Below, one piece after another: positions 56,728 through 64,000 of a stretch of DNA of 64,000 nt. Positions within the stretch are counted from its first letter, which is position 1, and the number at the start of each line of letters is the position of its first letter. The stretch spans positions 62,001 to 126,000 of the forward strand of contig JAFKKV010000011.1 of the NCBI GenBank assembly GCA_017304475.1, read 5' to 3'. The notes below the pieces were generated by a model. That model did not search any database, had not been told where the DNA came from, and was given only the letters and a program-made list of their open reading frames with translations. The position numbers were made by a program, and so were the translations under genes. The DNA is from Hyphomicrobiales bacterium (lineage in GTDB: Bacteria > Pseudomonadota > Alphaproteobacteria > Rhizobiales > Phreatobacteraceae).

Positions 56728-56907
56728 GGCAGGGTCCTCTCGGGGGTCTTGTCTAGCGTCGGGACGGCGGGCTCACAACGGGCCATCCCAGTGCAGGGCG
56801 GCAACACCCGGTTAGGCTTGCAGGAGAGCTGGCCGGGGCAAGACTTGGCAAGGCCTCGCCGGATCACCTATGGTCGAAGCGGGTAGGGGCACTCAGGAGG
56901 GTTAGCA

Positions 56908-57171
56908 ATGTTGAAGAAGTTTGTTCTCGTTGGAGCTTTGGCACTGACGCTCGGCGCTTGCTCGGAGCGCGAAGAGCGCGCGGCCGGCGGCGCCGCCATT
57001 GGCGCGGGCGCCGGTGCACTGATCGGTGGTCTGGCCACCGGCACCGGTGGTGGTGCTCTCGCGGGTGCCGCGGTTGGTGGTGTTGCCGGTGCCGTGATCG
57101 GCGCCGAAACGACGCCGCGCCGCCGCTGCTGGATCGATTCCTACGGCTATCGCCGCTGCCGTCGCGGCTGA
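56908..57171 (+). CDS. Glycine-zipper lipoprotein (YMGG-like)
   Basis: An 87-residue protein with a lipoprotein signal (lipobox LGAC, Cys18), then a Gly/Ala zipper at about 27-66 with repeats such as GAGAGALIGG and GALAGAAVGG, and a basic tail rich in Arg, Tyr and Cys. Such proteins are small envelope lipoproteins of unknown function common in alphaproteobacteria. AGGAGGG lies before the ATG. It is followed by a strong terminator. Confidence 0.85.
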   Translation: MLKKFVLVGALALTLGACSEREERAAGGAAIGAGAGALIGGLATGTGGGALAGAAVGGVAGAVIGAETTPRRRCWIDSYGYRRCRRG

Positions 57172-57195
57172 TCTTCTTTTCCACTGACGACGAAA

Positions 57196-57223
57196 CCCGC
57201 CGGGCCTCGCCCGGCGGGTTTTT
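57196..57223 (+). terminator. Rho-independent terminator
   Basis: A perfect 10-bp stem CCCGCCGGGC/GCCCGGCGGG with a 3-base loop is followed by five T. It is 24 bases after the glycine-zipper gene. The minus strand also has A/T next to the stem, so it may serve the convergent PhzF-like gene as well. Confidence 0.85.
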
Positions 57224-57231
57224 CTATTGCT

Positions 57232-58143
57232 TCAGATGCGCAGCTGGCCTTCCGCGATGATCACCGCGCCGCCGCCGATGCTGACGCGCGCGACCGCGCC
57301 GGCCCGGGCATGCAGGCCGAGCTCGATCCGGCTCGGCCGGCCCATGGCGAAACCTTGCTCGATCGGGAAAGTGTGCCGGCCGTCGGTCAGCCGCTCGAAA
57401 CGGGCGAGCACCCCGGCAAAGGCCGCCGCCGCCGAGCCGGTCGCCGGATCCTCGGCGATGCCGAGTCCGGGCGCGAACATCCGCGCATGGAAAGCGGCCT
57501 TCGGATCGACGGTGTCGGGGGTATAGGCGAAGATCGCCGGATGGTCCTCGCGGATCGCTTCGAAGGTCTCGGCGAACCAGCGCGTGTCGACGCTGATGCG
57601 GTCCATGGCGGCGCGCGACCTCACCGGCACGAAACAGAACGATACGGGCGCGCCGAAGCGCGTCGGCACGTGGGCGGCAAAACCGATATCGCGGCTCTCC
57701 AGGCCCAATATGCCGGCCAGCTGGGCGGAGTCGGGCGTGCGGTCGAGGGCGACAGGCAGGCGCGGCGCGTCGAACGAGGCTTCGAAGCGTCCATCGTCCC
57801 GGTGCATCACCCGGCAGGGCACGGGGCCTGCCTTCTGGCCGAGCAGAAAGGTCGTCTCCCCGCCGGGTGCTAGGCCGTCGAGGCTCGCCAGGATGATCGC
57901 GGTGCCGATGGTCGGATGGCCGGCGAAGGGCAGTTCGCTGCCGGGGGTGAAGATGCGGATGTCGGCGCGATGGCGGGCTGTCGTCTCGGGCAGGACGAAC
58001 ACGGTCTCGGACAGGTGAAACTCGCGCGCGATCGCCTGCATGGTTTCGGTATCGAGCCCGGTCGCGTCGTGCACGACGGCCAGGGGATTGCCGGTCAGCG
58101 CCTCGTGGGTGAAGACGTCGAGCGTATGATAACGGCGAGCCAT
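57232..58143 (-). CDS. PhzF-family isomerase/epimerase-like protein
   Basis: A 303-residue protein of the PhzF (diaminopimelate-epimerase fold) family. Landmarks are LDVFTHEALTGNPLAVV, the catalytic Glu in HLSETVFVLP, GSELPFAGHPTIGTA, and DPATGSAAAAFAGVLA. No other phenazine gene is nearby, so phenazine synthesis is unlikely; most PhzF homologues have no known substrate. It starts seven bases after the pdxY stop on the same strand, suggesting one transcript. Confidence 0.9.
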   Translation of the reverse strand: MARRYHTLDVFTHEALTGNPLAVVHDATGLDTETMQAIAREFHLSETVFVLPETTARHRADIRIFTPGSELPFAGHPTIGTAIILASLDGLAPGGETTFLLGQKAGPVPCRVMHRDDGRFEASFDAPRLPVALDRTPDSAQLAGILGLESRDIGFAAHVPTRFGAPVSFCFVPVRSRAAMDRISVDTRWFAETFEAIREDHPAIFAYTPDTVDPKAAFHARMFAPGLGIAEDPATGSAAAAFAGVLARFERLTDGRHTFPIEQGFAMGRPSRIELGLHARAGAVARVSIGGGAVIIAEGQLRI

Positions 58144-58150
58144 CGGAGCC

Positions 58151-59002
58151 TCAGCTGAGTTTCTCGGGCGTGAACAGGCGGCTGGGGCTGACGAACTCGT
58201 CCTGCGCGGCGACCGTCAGGATCTCGCGTGATCCGGCTTCTTCCGTCCGCTTCAGCAGCCCGTAGGTCGACGAGGCCGCCTGCGACAGGGCAAAGGCGAT
58301 GTCGCCCGATGTCGCGGCATGGACGAAGAACAAGGCAGCGATCGCGTCGCCGGCGCCATTGATGGACAGGCCGAGCTTCGGGGTGCGCACGCGGAACCGG
58401 CCGGCCGGCCCCGAAGCGAGGAGGTCGATGGCATCCGCCGGCGTATCCTCGGTGACCAGGCTGGTGACGAGCACGCTCGCCGGCCCCTTGGCGTGGATCG
58501 CATCGGTGGCGGCAACCGCGTCGGCGAGCGTGGTGATGGTCCGGCCGGAGAGATATTCGAGCTCGAACTGGTTCGGGGTGATGATGTCGGCCGCCGGCAC
58601 GGCCTGGTCGCGCATGAATTCCGGGATGCCCGGGCGCACGAAAACGCCGCGACCGACATCGCCGATGACCGGATCGCAGCAATAGAGTGCCTTGGCATTG
58701 GCGGCGCGCACCCGGCTGACCGCGCTCAGGATGCCGGTGCCGATATCGGCCGAGCCCATATAGCCCGACAGGACGCCGTCGCAGCGCGGCAGCACGCCGC
58801 GCTCGGCGATGCCCTCGATCAGCTCCTCGATCATCGGCGCGTCGAAGACCCGGCCCTTCCAGGCACCGTAGCCGGTGTGGTTGGAGAACTGCACGGTGTG
58901 GATGCCCCAGACCTCGTGGCCGAGGCGCTGCATCGGGAACATGGCCGAGGCATTGCCGACATGGCCGTAGGCGACCCAGGACTGAATGGACAGGATGTTC
59001 AT
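58151..59002 (-). CDS. pdxY: Pyridoxal kinase PdxY
   Basis: A 283-residue ribokinase-fold enzyme that phosphorylates pyridoxal in vitamin B6 salvage. The N-terminus NILSIQSWVAYGHVGNASA is the PdxY substrate-binding block. YCCDPVIGD and TPNQFELEYLSG follow, and the catalytic base is in NGAGDAIAALF. Length equals E. coli PdxY. The ATG at 59002 has GGAG ten bases upstream; a longer frame to 59074 lacks support. Confidence 0.93.
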   Translation of the reverse strand: MNILSIQSWVAYGHVGNASAMFPMQRLGHEVWGIHTVQFSNHTGYGAWKGRVFDAPMIEELIEGIAERGVLPRCDGVLSGYMGSADIGTGILSAVSRVRAANAKALYCCDPVIGDVGRGVFVRPGIPEFMRDQAVPAADIITPNQFELEYLSGRTITTLADAVAATDAIHAKGPASVLVTSLVTEDTPADAIDLLASGPAGRFRVRTPKLGLSINGAGDAIAALFFVHAATSGDIAFALSQAASSTYGLLKRTEEAGSREILTVAAQDEFVSPSRLFTPEKLS

Positions 59003-59307
59003 CGGGCGGACTCCTGTCTGGACCTTAGTCATGCCCGCGTGCGGGCGCCAATTCCGATCGTTGAAGCCAGCCATCAGGTTTGGCGAGCCGAGCCGGCAAA
59101 ATGCCCGCCATCGGCCAAAAAAGCGCGAATTCAGCTGGCGTTCATCGCCAGCCGCAAAAAGGATGCAAACCGCTCACGAACGCGTCATTGTGAATGGGTC
59201 TACTGACCTTGCCGCATCGATCCGATACGGCATCGCCCGATCGCGGCAGGCCCGGCCGCCGCGACGAGCTTAGGGAGACAAGTGCCGGGCTATCGAATGG
59301 GTTCGTC
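59003..59307. other. Intergenic region between divergent genes, no gene seen
   Basis: It separates pdxY (minus) from the helix-hairpin-helix protein (plus). No repeat, convincing promoter or coding frame is evident. Confidence 0.4.
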
Positions 59308-59919
59308 ATGATCCTGTCGCGCTTTCTCACCGCCGCCGCGGTCTCCACCCTCCTGATCGGCCAGGCCTTTGCGCAGGCCCAGCCCGCGCCGACGGCCCCC
59401 GCAACGCCGGGCGTGACCGCGCCGGCGACCACCGCACCCGGCACCCACCGTCCGCCAGCGGCCAACCAGAACCAGCACACGGCGCCTGCCGCCACCGCAC
59501 CCGCCGCCACCCGGCCGGCGGCCACCGCGCCGACCACGCCCGCCACGCCGGGCGCCACGCCTCCTGCGGTTGCCCAGCCGGCCCGTCCCGCGGCGCCTGC
59601 CGCAGCGCCGGCAGCGACTGCCCCGGCGACGACGCCCGCGCGTCCCGCCGCGGCTGCGCCGACGGCCCCGGCTGCCTCCGGCACCGCCGCCCGTCCGGCC
59701 GCTGCCGGCACGCAGGCTGCCGCTCCGGTCAATCTGAACACCGCGACCCAGGCCGAACTCGACGGCCTGCCGCAGATCGGCGCGGCCCGGGCCCAGGCGA
59801 TCCTGGCCGAACGTGCCAAGGGCCGCTTCCTCAACTGGGAGGATTTCGAGCGCCGCATGGCCGGCACCTCGATCAACCAGACGGCCAAGGATGCGATCCG
59901 CTCGCGGATTCGCTTCTGA
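59308..59919 (+). CDS. Exported helix-hairpin-helix (ComEA-like) protein with Ala/Pro linker
   Basis: A 203-residue protein. A signal peptide (residues 1-20, ending AFAQAQ) is followed by about 110 residues composed almost only of Ala, Pro, Thr and Gly. The C-terminal helix-hairpin-helix domain has PVNLNTATQAELDGLPQIG and AQAILAERAKGRF, as in ComEA, which binds DNA in the periplasm during natural transformation. The linker could span the cell wall. No other competence gene is nearby. The ATG at 59308 begins the signal peptide; an earlier in-frame ATG at 59194 does not. Confidence 0.85.
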   Translation: MILSRFLTAAAVSTLLIGQAFAQAQPAPTAPATPGVTAPATTAPGTHRPPAANQNQHTAPAATAPAATRPAATAPTTPATPGATPPAVAQPARPAAPAAAPAATAPATTPARPAAAAPTAPAASGTAARPAAAGTQAAAPVNLNTATQAELDGLPQIGAARAQAILAERAKGRFLNWEDFERRMAGTSINQTAKDAIRSRIRF

Positions 59920-59948
59920 CCTGATCGCGGATCTCCGCGCTATCGATC

Positions 59949-59976
59949 AAGGGGCGGCGACAAGCCGCCCCTTTTT
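59949..59976 (+). terminator. Rho-independent terminator
   Basis: A 10-bp stem AAGGGGCGGC/GCCGCCCCTT with a 5-base loop ends in five T, 30 bases after the ComEA-like gene. Confidence 0.88.
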
Positions 59977-60088
59977 CTTGTGAAGGTCGCCGGCATTTGC
60001 CGGCTCATGGCTGCAGGATGTGGTCCCGCATGGTCGCCGAGGTGGGGGCGTTGAAAGACGGCGTGGGTTCGATCATCCGGCGGGTGCG

Positions 60089-60432
60089 AACGCCTGTTTG
60101 AACGCGATTGCCGACGCGGCCTTCGGAGGCTTTGGCGCGCGCCTCGACGCCGGCGCGTCGGCAGACGCCGATTCCATCGCCTCTGGCGACCATGTTGAAA
60201 TCGAGATCGTGGTTGTCCGCCTGCCCGACCACGGATCGCGTATAGGGCTGCCGAGAATGAGGCGCGGAGCATCATCAGCGAAATGGCTGGCGAAACGCTC
60301 TCCGGCCCCGTCCCGACGCACAGCGTGGAATACGCCGATCGTCTCGCGCTGCGCAGTTCGCCGGGAGACCGGTTCGAAACGGCGTGGAGCCGCCCGGGCC
60401 GGGGAAGGCGAACAATTGACTGGGTATGCTGA
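60089..60432 (+). pseudogene. Possible decayed gene fragment upstream of ycaO
   Basis: Between the terminator at 59976 and the YcaO gene no intact gene is visible. Two consecutive plus-strand stretches have codon use like real genes here (G/C-rich third positions). The first is about 60089-60240 in the YcaO frame (for example GDHVEIEIVVVRLPDHG). The second is 60199-60432 one frame over (ENEARSIISEMAGETLSG), ending in TGA at 60432. Joined by a frameshift near 60235 they would give one product of over 100 residues. I do not recognise it. It may be a remnant, a sequencing frameshift, or chance. Confidence 0.25.
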
Positions 60433-60444
60433 TTTCTCAATACT
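60416..60444 (+). promoter_or_regulatory. Candidate sigma70 promoter for the YcaO gene
   Basis: TTGACT (60416-60421), a 17-base spacer and AATACT (60439-60444) match the consensus at 5 of 6 and 4 of 6 positions. The surrounding 60 bases are A/T-rich. A transcript would start about 45 bases before the YcaO ATG. Confidence 0.4.
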
Positions 60445-60493
60445 TTCGCCGCGACAAGTCATTCGCATTTTTCTTGTGATTGCGGGGCGAGAT

Positions 60494-61855
60494 ATGCAGT
60501 GGATTCATCACCCCTCTGAAGTGTGGCACGCTGCGTCATTGCAGCTGTCCAGTAATAGGAGTTTCGCGAAAAGCTCAGGCTCCGCGGAAGTTGCGGACGT
60601 CCCTGCTGCGGCCGGTGCCCTGTTGACCAGGCTGGGCTTTGGTCTCGCCGGCGCCGAGCCCGGCCATGGCGAGGTCCCTCATGCCGGCCTCATGCTCGAT
60701 TTCGCCGCCCGGATGACCGATGTCTTCGAGATTGCGTCGCCTGACGCGCCGGGCCTTCAATTCCTTGCGGGGATGACTTCGGCGTCGCGCCACCTGACAT
60801 CGCCGGGAGCCACGGGCCCGTTGAGCGTCGGAGGCTGCGGCGCGAGCTTTCGCAGCGCATTCTTTGCCTGTATCGGCGAGGCGATCGAGCGCACCGCGCA
60901 ATGCCGCCCGGCCCATGCCATCGCCACGCAATCCTTTCCTTCCGCGCTGGAGAGGCAAAGTGATGGTTTCAAGGAGGTGGTCGCGCTCCTCGGCCCGCGC
61001 TTGGGCGCGGATGCCGAGATCGCTTGGCTCCAAGCGCGGAATCTGACGACGGGCGCCGAGACACTGGTTCCGGCGGAGCTTTGCATTCGATCGGCCGACC
61101 TGGAGACGGTCGCCCCGGCGACGTCGTTGAGCCTTGGTTGCGCCTGCGCGCCGACGCTCGAACAGGCGATGCTGGCGGGCATTCTCGAATGGGTGGAAAG
61201 GGACGCCACCGCGCTTTGGTGGTTGGCCGGACATTCGCCGCGTCACATCGCCTTGGAAACTCTCGAGGAAGCCGGCGTGCTTTCGACGATCGTCCAGTTG
61301 AGGCAAGGCCAGGCGACACGGCGAAGCTGGCTCTTGGATATTACGGCCGATCTCGGCATTCCCTGCGTCGCGAGCGTTTCGTTCGATCTCGGCGGCCGCG
61401 GATTCGTGCACGGCTCGGCCGCCCGCCTGAAGCTTGCGGATGCCGCGCGTGCGGCCTTCGTGGAGATGTGCCAGATGGAGGTTGCATGCCATCTCATCGC
61501 CGCGAAGGGTGGCGCCGGGAGCCCGCGCCTCAGCGCTGCCGAGCGTCGCCATCAACAGCGCTTCGAAGCCATCACCGCCGAAGCACTGCCCATCCTGCGG
61601 CCGCTGCTCGCACCTGCCACGACGATCACCGCCGAGCCGCGGCCAACAGGGCTCCACGCCGTCGTCGAGGAACTTGGCCGGTCCGGGTTTGAGTGCCTGG
61701 CCGTCGATTTGACCTTGCCTGAGCTGGGAATGCCGGTCGTCAAAATGATCGCACCGGGACTTCAGCCTATGCCGTCGTCTGTCCGGAGCCCTCGGTTGCG
61801 CCAGGCGATAGCGATGAATGAAGACTATCGGCCTTCGGACATCCCCCTTTTTTGA
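60494..61855 (+). CDS. YcaO-family ATP-dependent cyclodehydratase/thioamidation-type enzyme
   Basis: A 453-residue YcaO protein. The ATP-binding elements are visible: GGCGASFRSAFFACIGEAIER (Glu129, Glu132-Arg133), EQAMLAGILEWVERDA (Glu223, Glu232, Glu235-Arg236), and EMCQ (Glu324, Gln327). DITADLGIPC, VDLTLPELGMPVVKMIAPG and LQP complete the family pattern. YcaO enzymes phosphorylate amide oxygens of peptides to make azolines, amidines or thioamides. The C-terminus ends RPSDIPLF rather than the Pro-rich PxPxP of azoline-forming members. No TfuA, E1-like or ocin-ThiF partner gene is in the window. The ATG at 60494 has a GGCGAG-like site. The frame stays open upstream to 60020, but codon pattern and the promoter argue for 60494. 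Confidence 0.9.
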   Translation: MQWIHHPSEVWHAASLQLSSNRSFAKSSGSAEVADVPAAAGALLTRLGFGLAGAEPGHGEVPHAGLMLDFAARMTDVFEIASPDAPGLQFLAGMTSASRHLTSPGATGPLSVGGCGASFRSAFFACIGEAIERTAQCRPAHAIATQSFPSALERQSDGFKEVVALLGPRLGADAEIAWLQARNLTTGAETLVPAELCIRSADLETVAPATSLSLGCACAPTLEQAMLAGILEWVERDATALWWLAGHSPRHIALETLEEAGVLSTIVQLRQGQATRRSWLLDITADLGIPCVASVSFDLGGRGFVHGSAARLKLADAARAAFVEMCQMEVACHLIAAKGGAGSPRLSAAERRHQQRFEAITAEALPILRPLLAPATTITAEPRPTGLHAVVEELGRSGFECLAVDLTLPELGMPVVKMIAPGLQPMPSSVRSPRLRQAIAMNEDYRPSDIPLF

Positions 61856-61976
61856 GGCCCCCGGACGAGAGAGGCGAGGCGGGCGCCGATGCCTTGCCGC
61901 AGCAATCACGCTTCACTCACGCTGGTCAGGTTTACTCGACAAGGCGGACGATCCAAGGCTGACCCGGGGGGGCACC

Positions 61977-63878
61977 ATGCAGAGGCACGACGACGGCACA
62001 CCTATCGGGGGGCGGGATCGCTACCGAGCGCCCGCGCAGATGGTGCTCTTTTCGACGCTTTCGTTGAACCGAACAGACGTCGACAGGTCATTTTCGCAAC
62101 ATTCCCAATATGTTTCCTTCTTGGACGACATAAAGCGAGTTCGAAAACTGAACAAGCTGGAGTCTGCCGATACGTCACTCGCCTGGTACGAGCGCAACGG
62201 AAAATATAAAGAGGAAGTAAGATACGGTTTGATCGCCAAGCTCGGCGCCCGCATGCTGGACTGGCGAACGCGCGATCAGGAGAAGGCGGAGCGCTCGGCG
62301 CAAGATAAGGCCACGGCCCCTTCGGGATATACCTATCTCGGGCAGTTCATCGCCCACGACCTGAGCTTTTCCGCCGATCGCGTTCCACGCGCGACGCCCG
62401 CCGAACAGAAGCCTCAGGCCTATGACAACCTGCGCCAAACCCTCCTGAGCCTTGAGAGCATTTATGGCGGGGGACCCCGGGAGTTCTCGCTGGGCTACGC
62501 ATGTCCCGGGCGCGGCGAAGGACGCAAGCCGTCGTCCAGGACGCATCTGCGCGTCGGAGCGATACGGGCGAAGCCGGCTGTTGATGCCGGTGCGGCCGCC
62601 CGCGAACCTGAGACGATCGCCGCCGATCTGCCCCGCATGTCATGCCCTGCTTTCGACGGTGCGAGAACGGGCATGACGGACGTCTTGATTGCCGACCCTC
62701 GTAACGACGATCATGCCATCATTTCGCAGCTGACTCTCTTATTCTTCAGGCTGCACAACAAGATTGTCGATGTCATAGCTGCCGATACTGTTAAAATTGA
62801 TAATAAGGACGTGCATTACTATAACCTGTATGAGCGAAGTCGCGCGGTGACGACGAAGGTTTATCGATCGATAATTGTCAACGATTACCTTTTCACGATG
62901 CTCGATCGTCAGATCTACGAACGTTATCGTCCGAAAAATGCTGAAGCAGAGGTTCGTTTTCTGACAAAAAGACGGCCCGGTCAGCTGGCGGTCGAATTCT
63001 CTCATGCAGCGTTCCGCTTCGGCCATGCGATGGTCCGGCGCGACTATCCGTTTCGGGAGACGTTCACAATCCACGAAATACTCAAGCGGAACTCGGCCGA
63101 CAGGCCGGAATTGATGCCCTTCAATTCGGACTGGCTTGTCGACTGGCGCAACTTCTTCGACGATCCGTCGCTTCGTTCAACGGCGGACCAGCGTTCGGGC
63201 GATCGGTCGCAGCTGGTGCTGTCGCGGCCGCTCGGGCCGACCTTCACATCGATGGAAGTGCCGGTCGTATTTCTCGGAGACCAGGAGGGTAAGGACGGCT
63301 ATCCGGTCCTTTCCATCAAGGTGAGCAAGGGCGGCAAAGCCCCGGCGGACCCGGAAGGGCTGGCGACACGCGACCTGGCGCGAAGCTGCAGTGTCCCCAT
63401 GGCATCGGTCGAAGCGATCATCGGGCTGATGCAAGAGGATGATGCGCTCGGCAAGATAGTCGGGGCGCATCCACTGCTCGCCGACCGGTCGGAACGCGAA
63501 CGGCTGATCCGCGATTGGCTGAGCGCGGACTTGCCCAAAGGGGCGGGCAAGGTCGCTTTCGACGGTGATCTCGATTTCATCGTGCAGCATCCCCCGCTGC
63601 TCTTCTTCATTCTCCTGGAGGCCGAAATTATCGGCCAAGGCATCCGGTTGGGACCCCTGGGCTCGTTCATCATCGCGGAGACGATGTTTTCTGAACTTGC
63701 CAGCCCGATCGAGACACCTGAGAGCCCCGGTCGGGCGGGGCGGCGACGGATCGGCTATCCAATGGATTACCGGCATCTCCTCGAGCCGCCAGAGGTCGTC
63801 AAGAATGACCTTCGCGCAGCGTTTGGCACGATGGAACCTAAGACGATGTTCGATCTGATTCAATATTTGGAACCTTGA
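61977..63878 (+). CDS. Animal-type haem peroxidase family protein
   Basis: A 633-residue protein of the peroxidase-cyclooxygenase superfamily. The distal His is His127 in YLGQFIAHDLSF, with the Ca-binding Asp128 next to it. SLESIYGGGP at 158-166 and DPRNDDHAIISQLTLLFFR at 240-258 with LHNKI match the family. The proximal haem ligand is His350 in AFRFGHAMVRRD. No signal peptide is visible, so it is probably cytoplasmic unless exported by another route. It lies 121 bases after the YcaO gene; GGGGGG precedes the ATG at 61977. The middle of the gene is A/T-richer than usual here. It would oxidise substrates with hydrogen peroxide; a role with YcaO is inference. Confidence 0.9.
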   Translation: MQRHDDGTPIGGRDRYRAPAQMVLFSTLSLNRTDVDRSFSQHSQYVSFLDDIKRVRKLNKLESADTSLAWYERNGKYKEEVRYGLIAKLGARMLDWRTRDQEKAERSAQDKATAPSGYTYLGQFIAHDLSFSADRVPRATPAEQKPQAYDNLRQTLLSLESIYGGGPREFSLGYACPGRGEGRKPSSRTHLRVGAIRAKPAVDAGAAAREPETIAADLPRMSCPAFDGARTGMTDVLIADPRNDDHAIISQLTLLFFRLHNKIVDVIAADTVKIDNKDVHYYNLYERSRAVTTKVYRSIIVNDYLFTMLDRQIYERYRPKNAEAEVRFLTKRRPGQLAVEFSHAAFRFGHAMVRRDYPFRETFTIHEILKRNSADRPELMPFNSDWLVDWRNFFDDPSLRSTADQRSGDRSQLVLSRPLGPTFTSMEVPVVFLGDQEGKDGYPVLSIKVSKGGKAPADPEGLATRDLARSCSVPMASVEAIIGLMQEDDALGKIVGAHPLLADRSERERLIRDWLSADLPKGAGKVAFDGDLDFIVQHPPLLFFILLEAEIIGQGIRLGPLGSFIIAETMFSELASPIETPESPGRAGRRRIGYPMDYRHLLEPPEVVKNDLRAAFGTMEPKTMFDLIQYLEP

Positions 63879-63949
63879 AGTATTCGTCAGGGCCGACGAT
63901 TGCCTCGTCGCCCGGGACGAAGTGAAGGGCAGGAACCACAAGGAGAGAC

Positions 63950-64000
63950 ATGATGGATATCGACACGCCTGTTGTCTTGGCGGCCAAGGCAAAGCCAATG
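63950..64000 (+). CDS. Start of a gene cut by the window edge (possible precursor peptide)
   Basis: A strong AAGGAGA site lies six bases before tandem ATGs at 63950 and 63953. The 17 visible codons read MMDIDTPVVLAAKAKPM and remain open to the window end. The position directly after a YcaO and a peroxidase gene would suit a RiPP precursor or another pathway enzyme; the sequence is too short to decide. Confidence 0.5.
   Translation, partial: MMDIDTPVVLAAKAKPM

Noticed and set aside
57232..58143. Phenazine biosynthesis locus
   Set aside because: The gene is a PhzF homologue, but no other phz gene is near, and most PhzF relatives have other roles.

Overview
The window is a 64 kb piece of a high-GC chromosome with short intergenic gaps and many 4-bp ATGA start/stop overlaps. 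Gene content (Liv- and Dpp-type ABC transporters, PdxY, DUF2218, glycine-zipper lipoproteins, TonB iron uptake) and REP-like palindromes suggest an alphaproteobacterium of the Hyphomicrobiales (Rhizobiales). This placement is an inference from gene content and style, not a database result. I found no rRNA, tRNA, CRISPR array or insertion sequence.

Layout. (1) 1-10.8 kb: an envelope-lipid/glycan region. It holds a truncated inositol-3-phosphate synthase, an SDR epimerase, a GT4 glycosyltransferase, an AglD/UPF0104 membrane protein, a polysaccharide deacetylase, a GT-A glycosyltransferase, a CDP-alcohol phosphatidyltransferase, an Aur1-like PAP2 enzyme and two large membrane proteins. Together these could make and glycosylate an inositol phospholipid. 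(2) 10.9-18.5 kb: a one-direction operon for a CDP-linked 3,6-dideoxy sugar (RfbG, RfbF, RfbH), followed by a YerE-like thiamine-diphosphate enzyme and a reductase-type SDR, as in yersiniose-type branched sugars, then GtrA and GtrB-like membrane transfer proteins. (3) 18.8-22.6 kb: a periplasmic trypsin-like protease carrying five copies of an unusual Cys-containing domain, and a class C beta-lactamase-like hydrolase. (4) 23-36.2 kb: a complete petrobactin-type siderophore locus. It has a TonB receptor, a binding protein, a permease, an ATPase, AsbA, an AsbB-AsbC fusion, an AsbD-AsbE fusion, AsbF and a DUF2218 protein. (5) 36.5-46.3 kb: a GNAT acetyltransferase, then a peptide-type ABC importer interleaved with two amidohydrolases. 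(6) 46.4-52.1 kb (minus strand): a Liv-type ABC importer ending in a short MetE-like methyltransferase. (7) 52.5-59.9 kb: two VOC ring-cleaving dioxygenases and a run of housekeeping or small envelope genes. (8) 60.4-64 kb: a YcaO enzyme, an animal-type haem peroxidase, and the first 17 codons of another gene with a strong ribosome-binding site, cut by the window edge.

The strongest candidates for undescribed biology are the YcaO-peroxidase pair (possible RiPP or other amide-modifying pathway), the double gene fusion in the petrobactin pathway, the five-domain protease, and the inositol-lipid glycan region.
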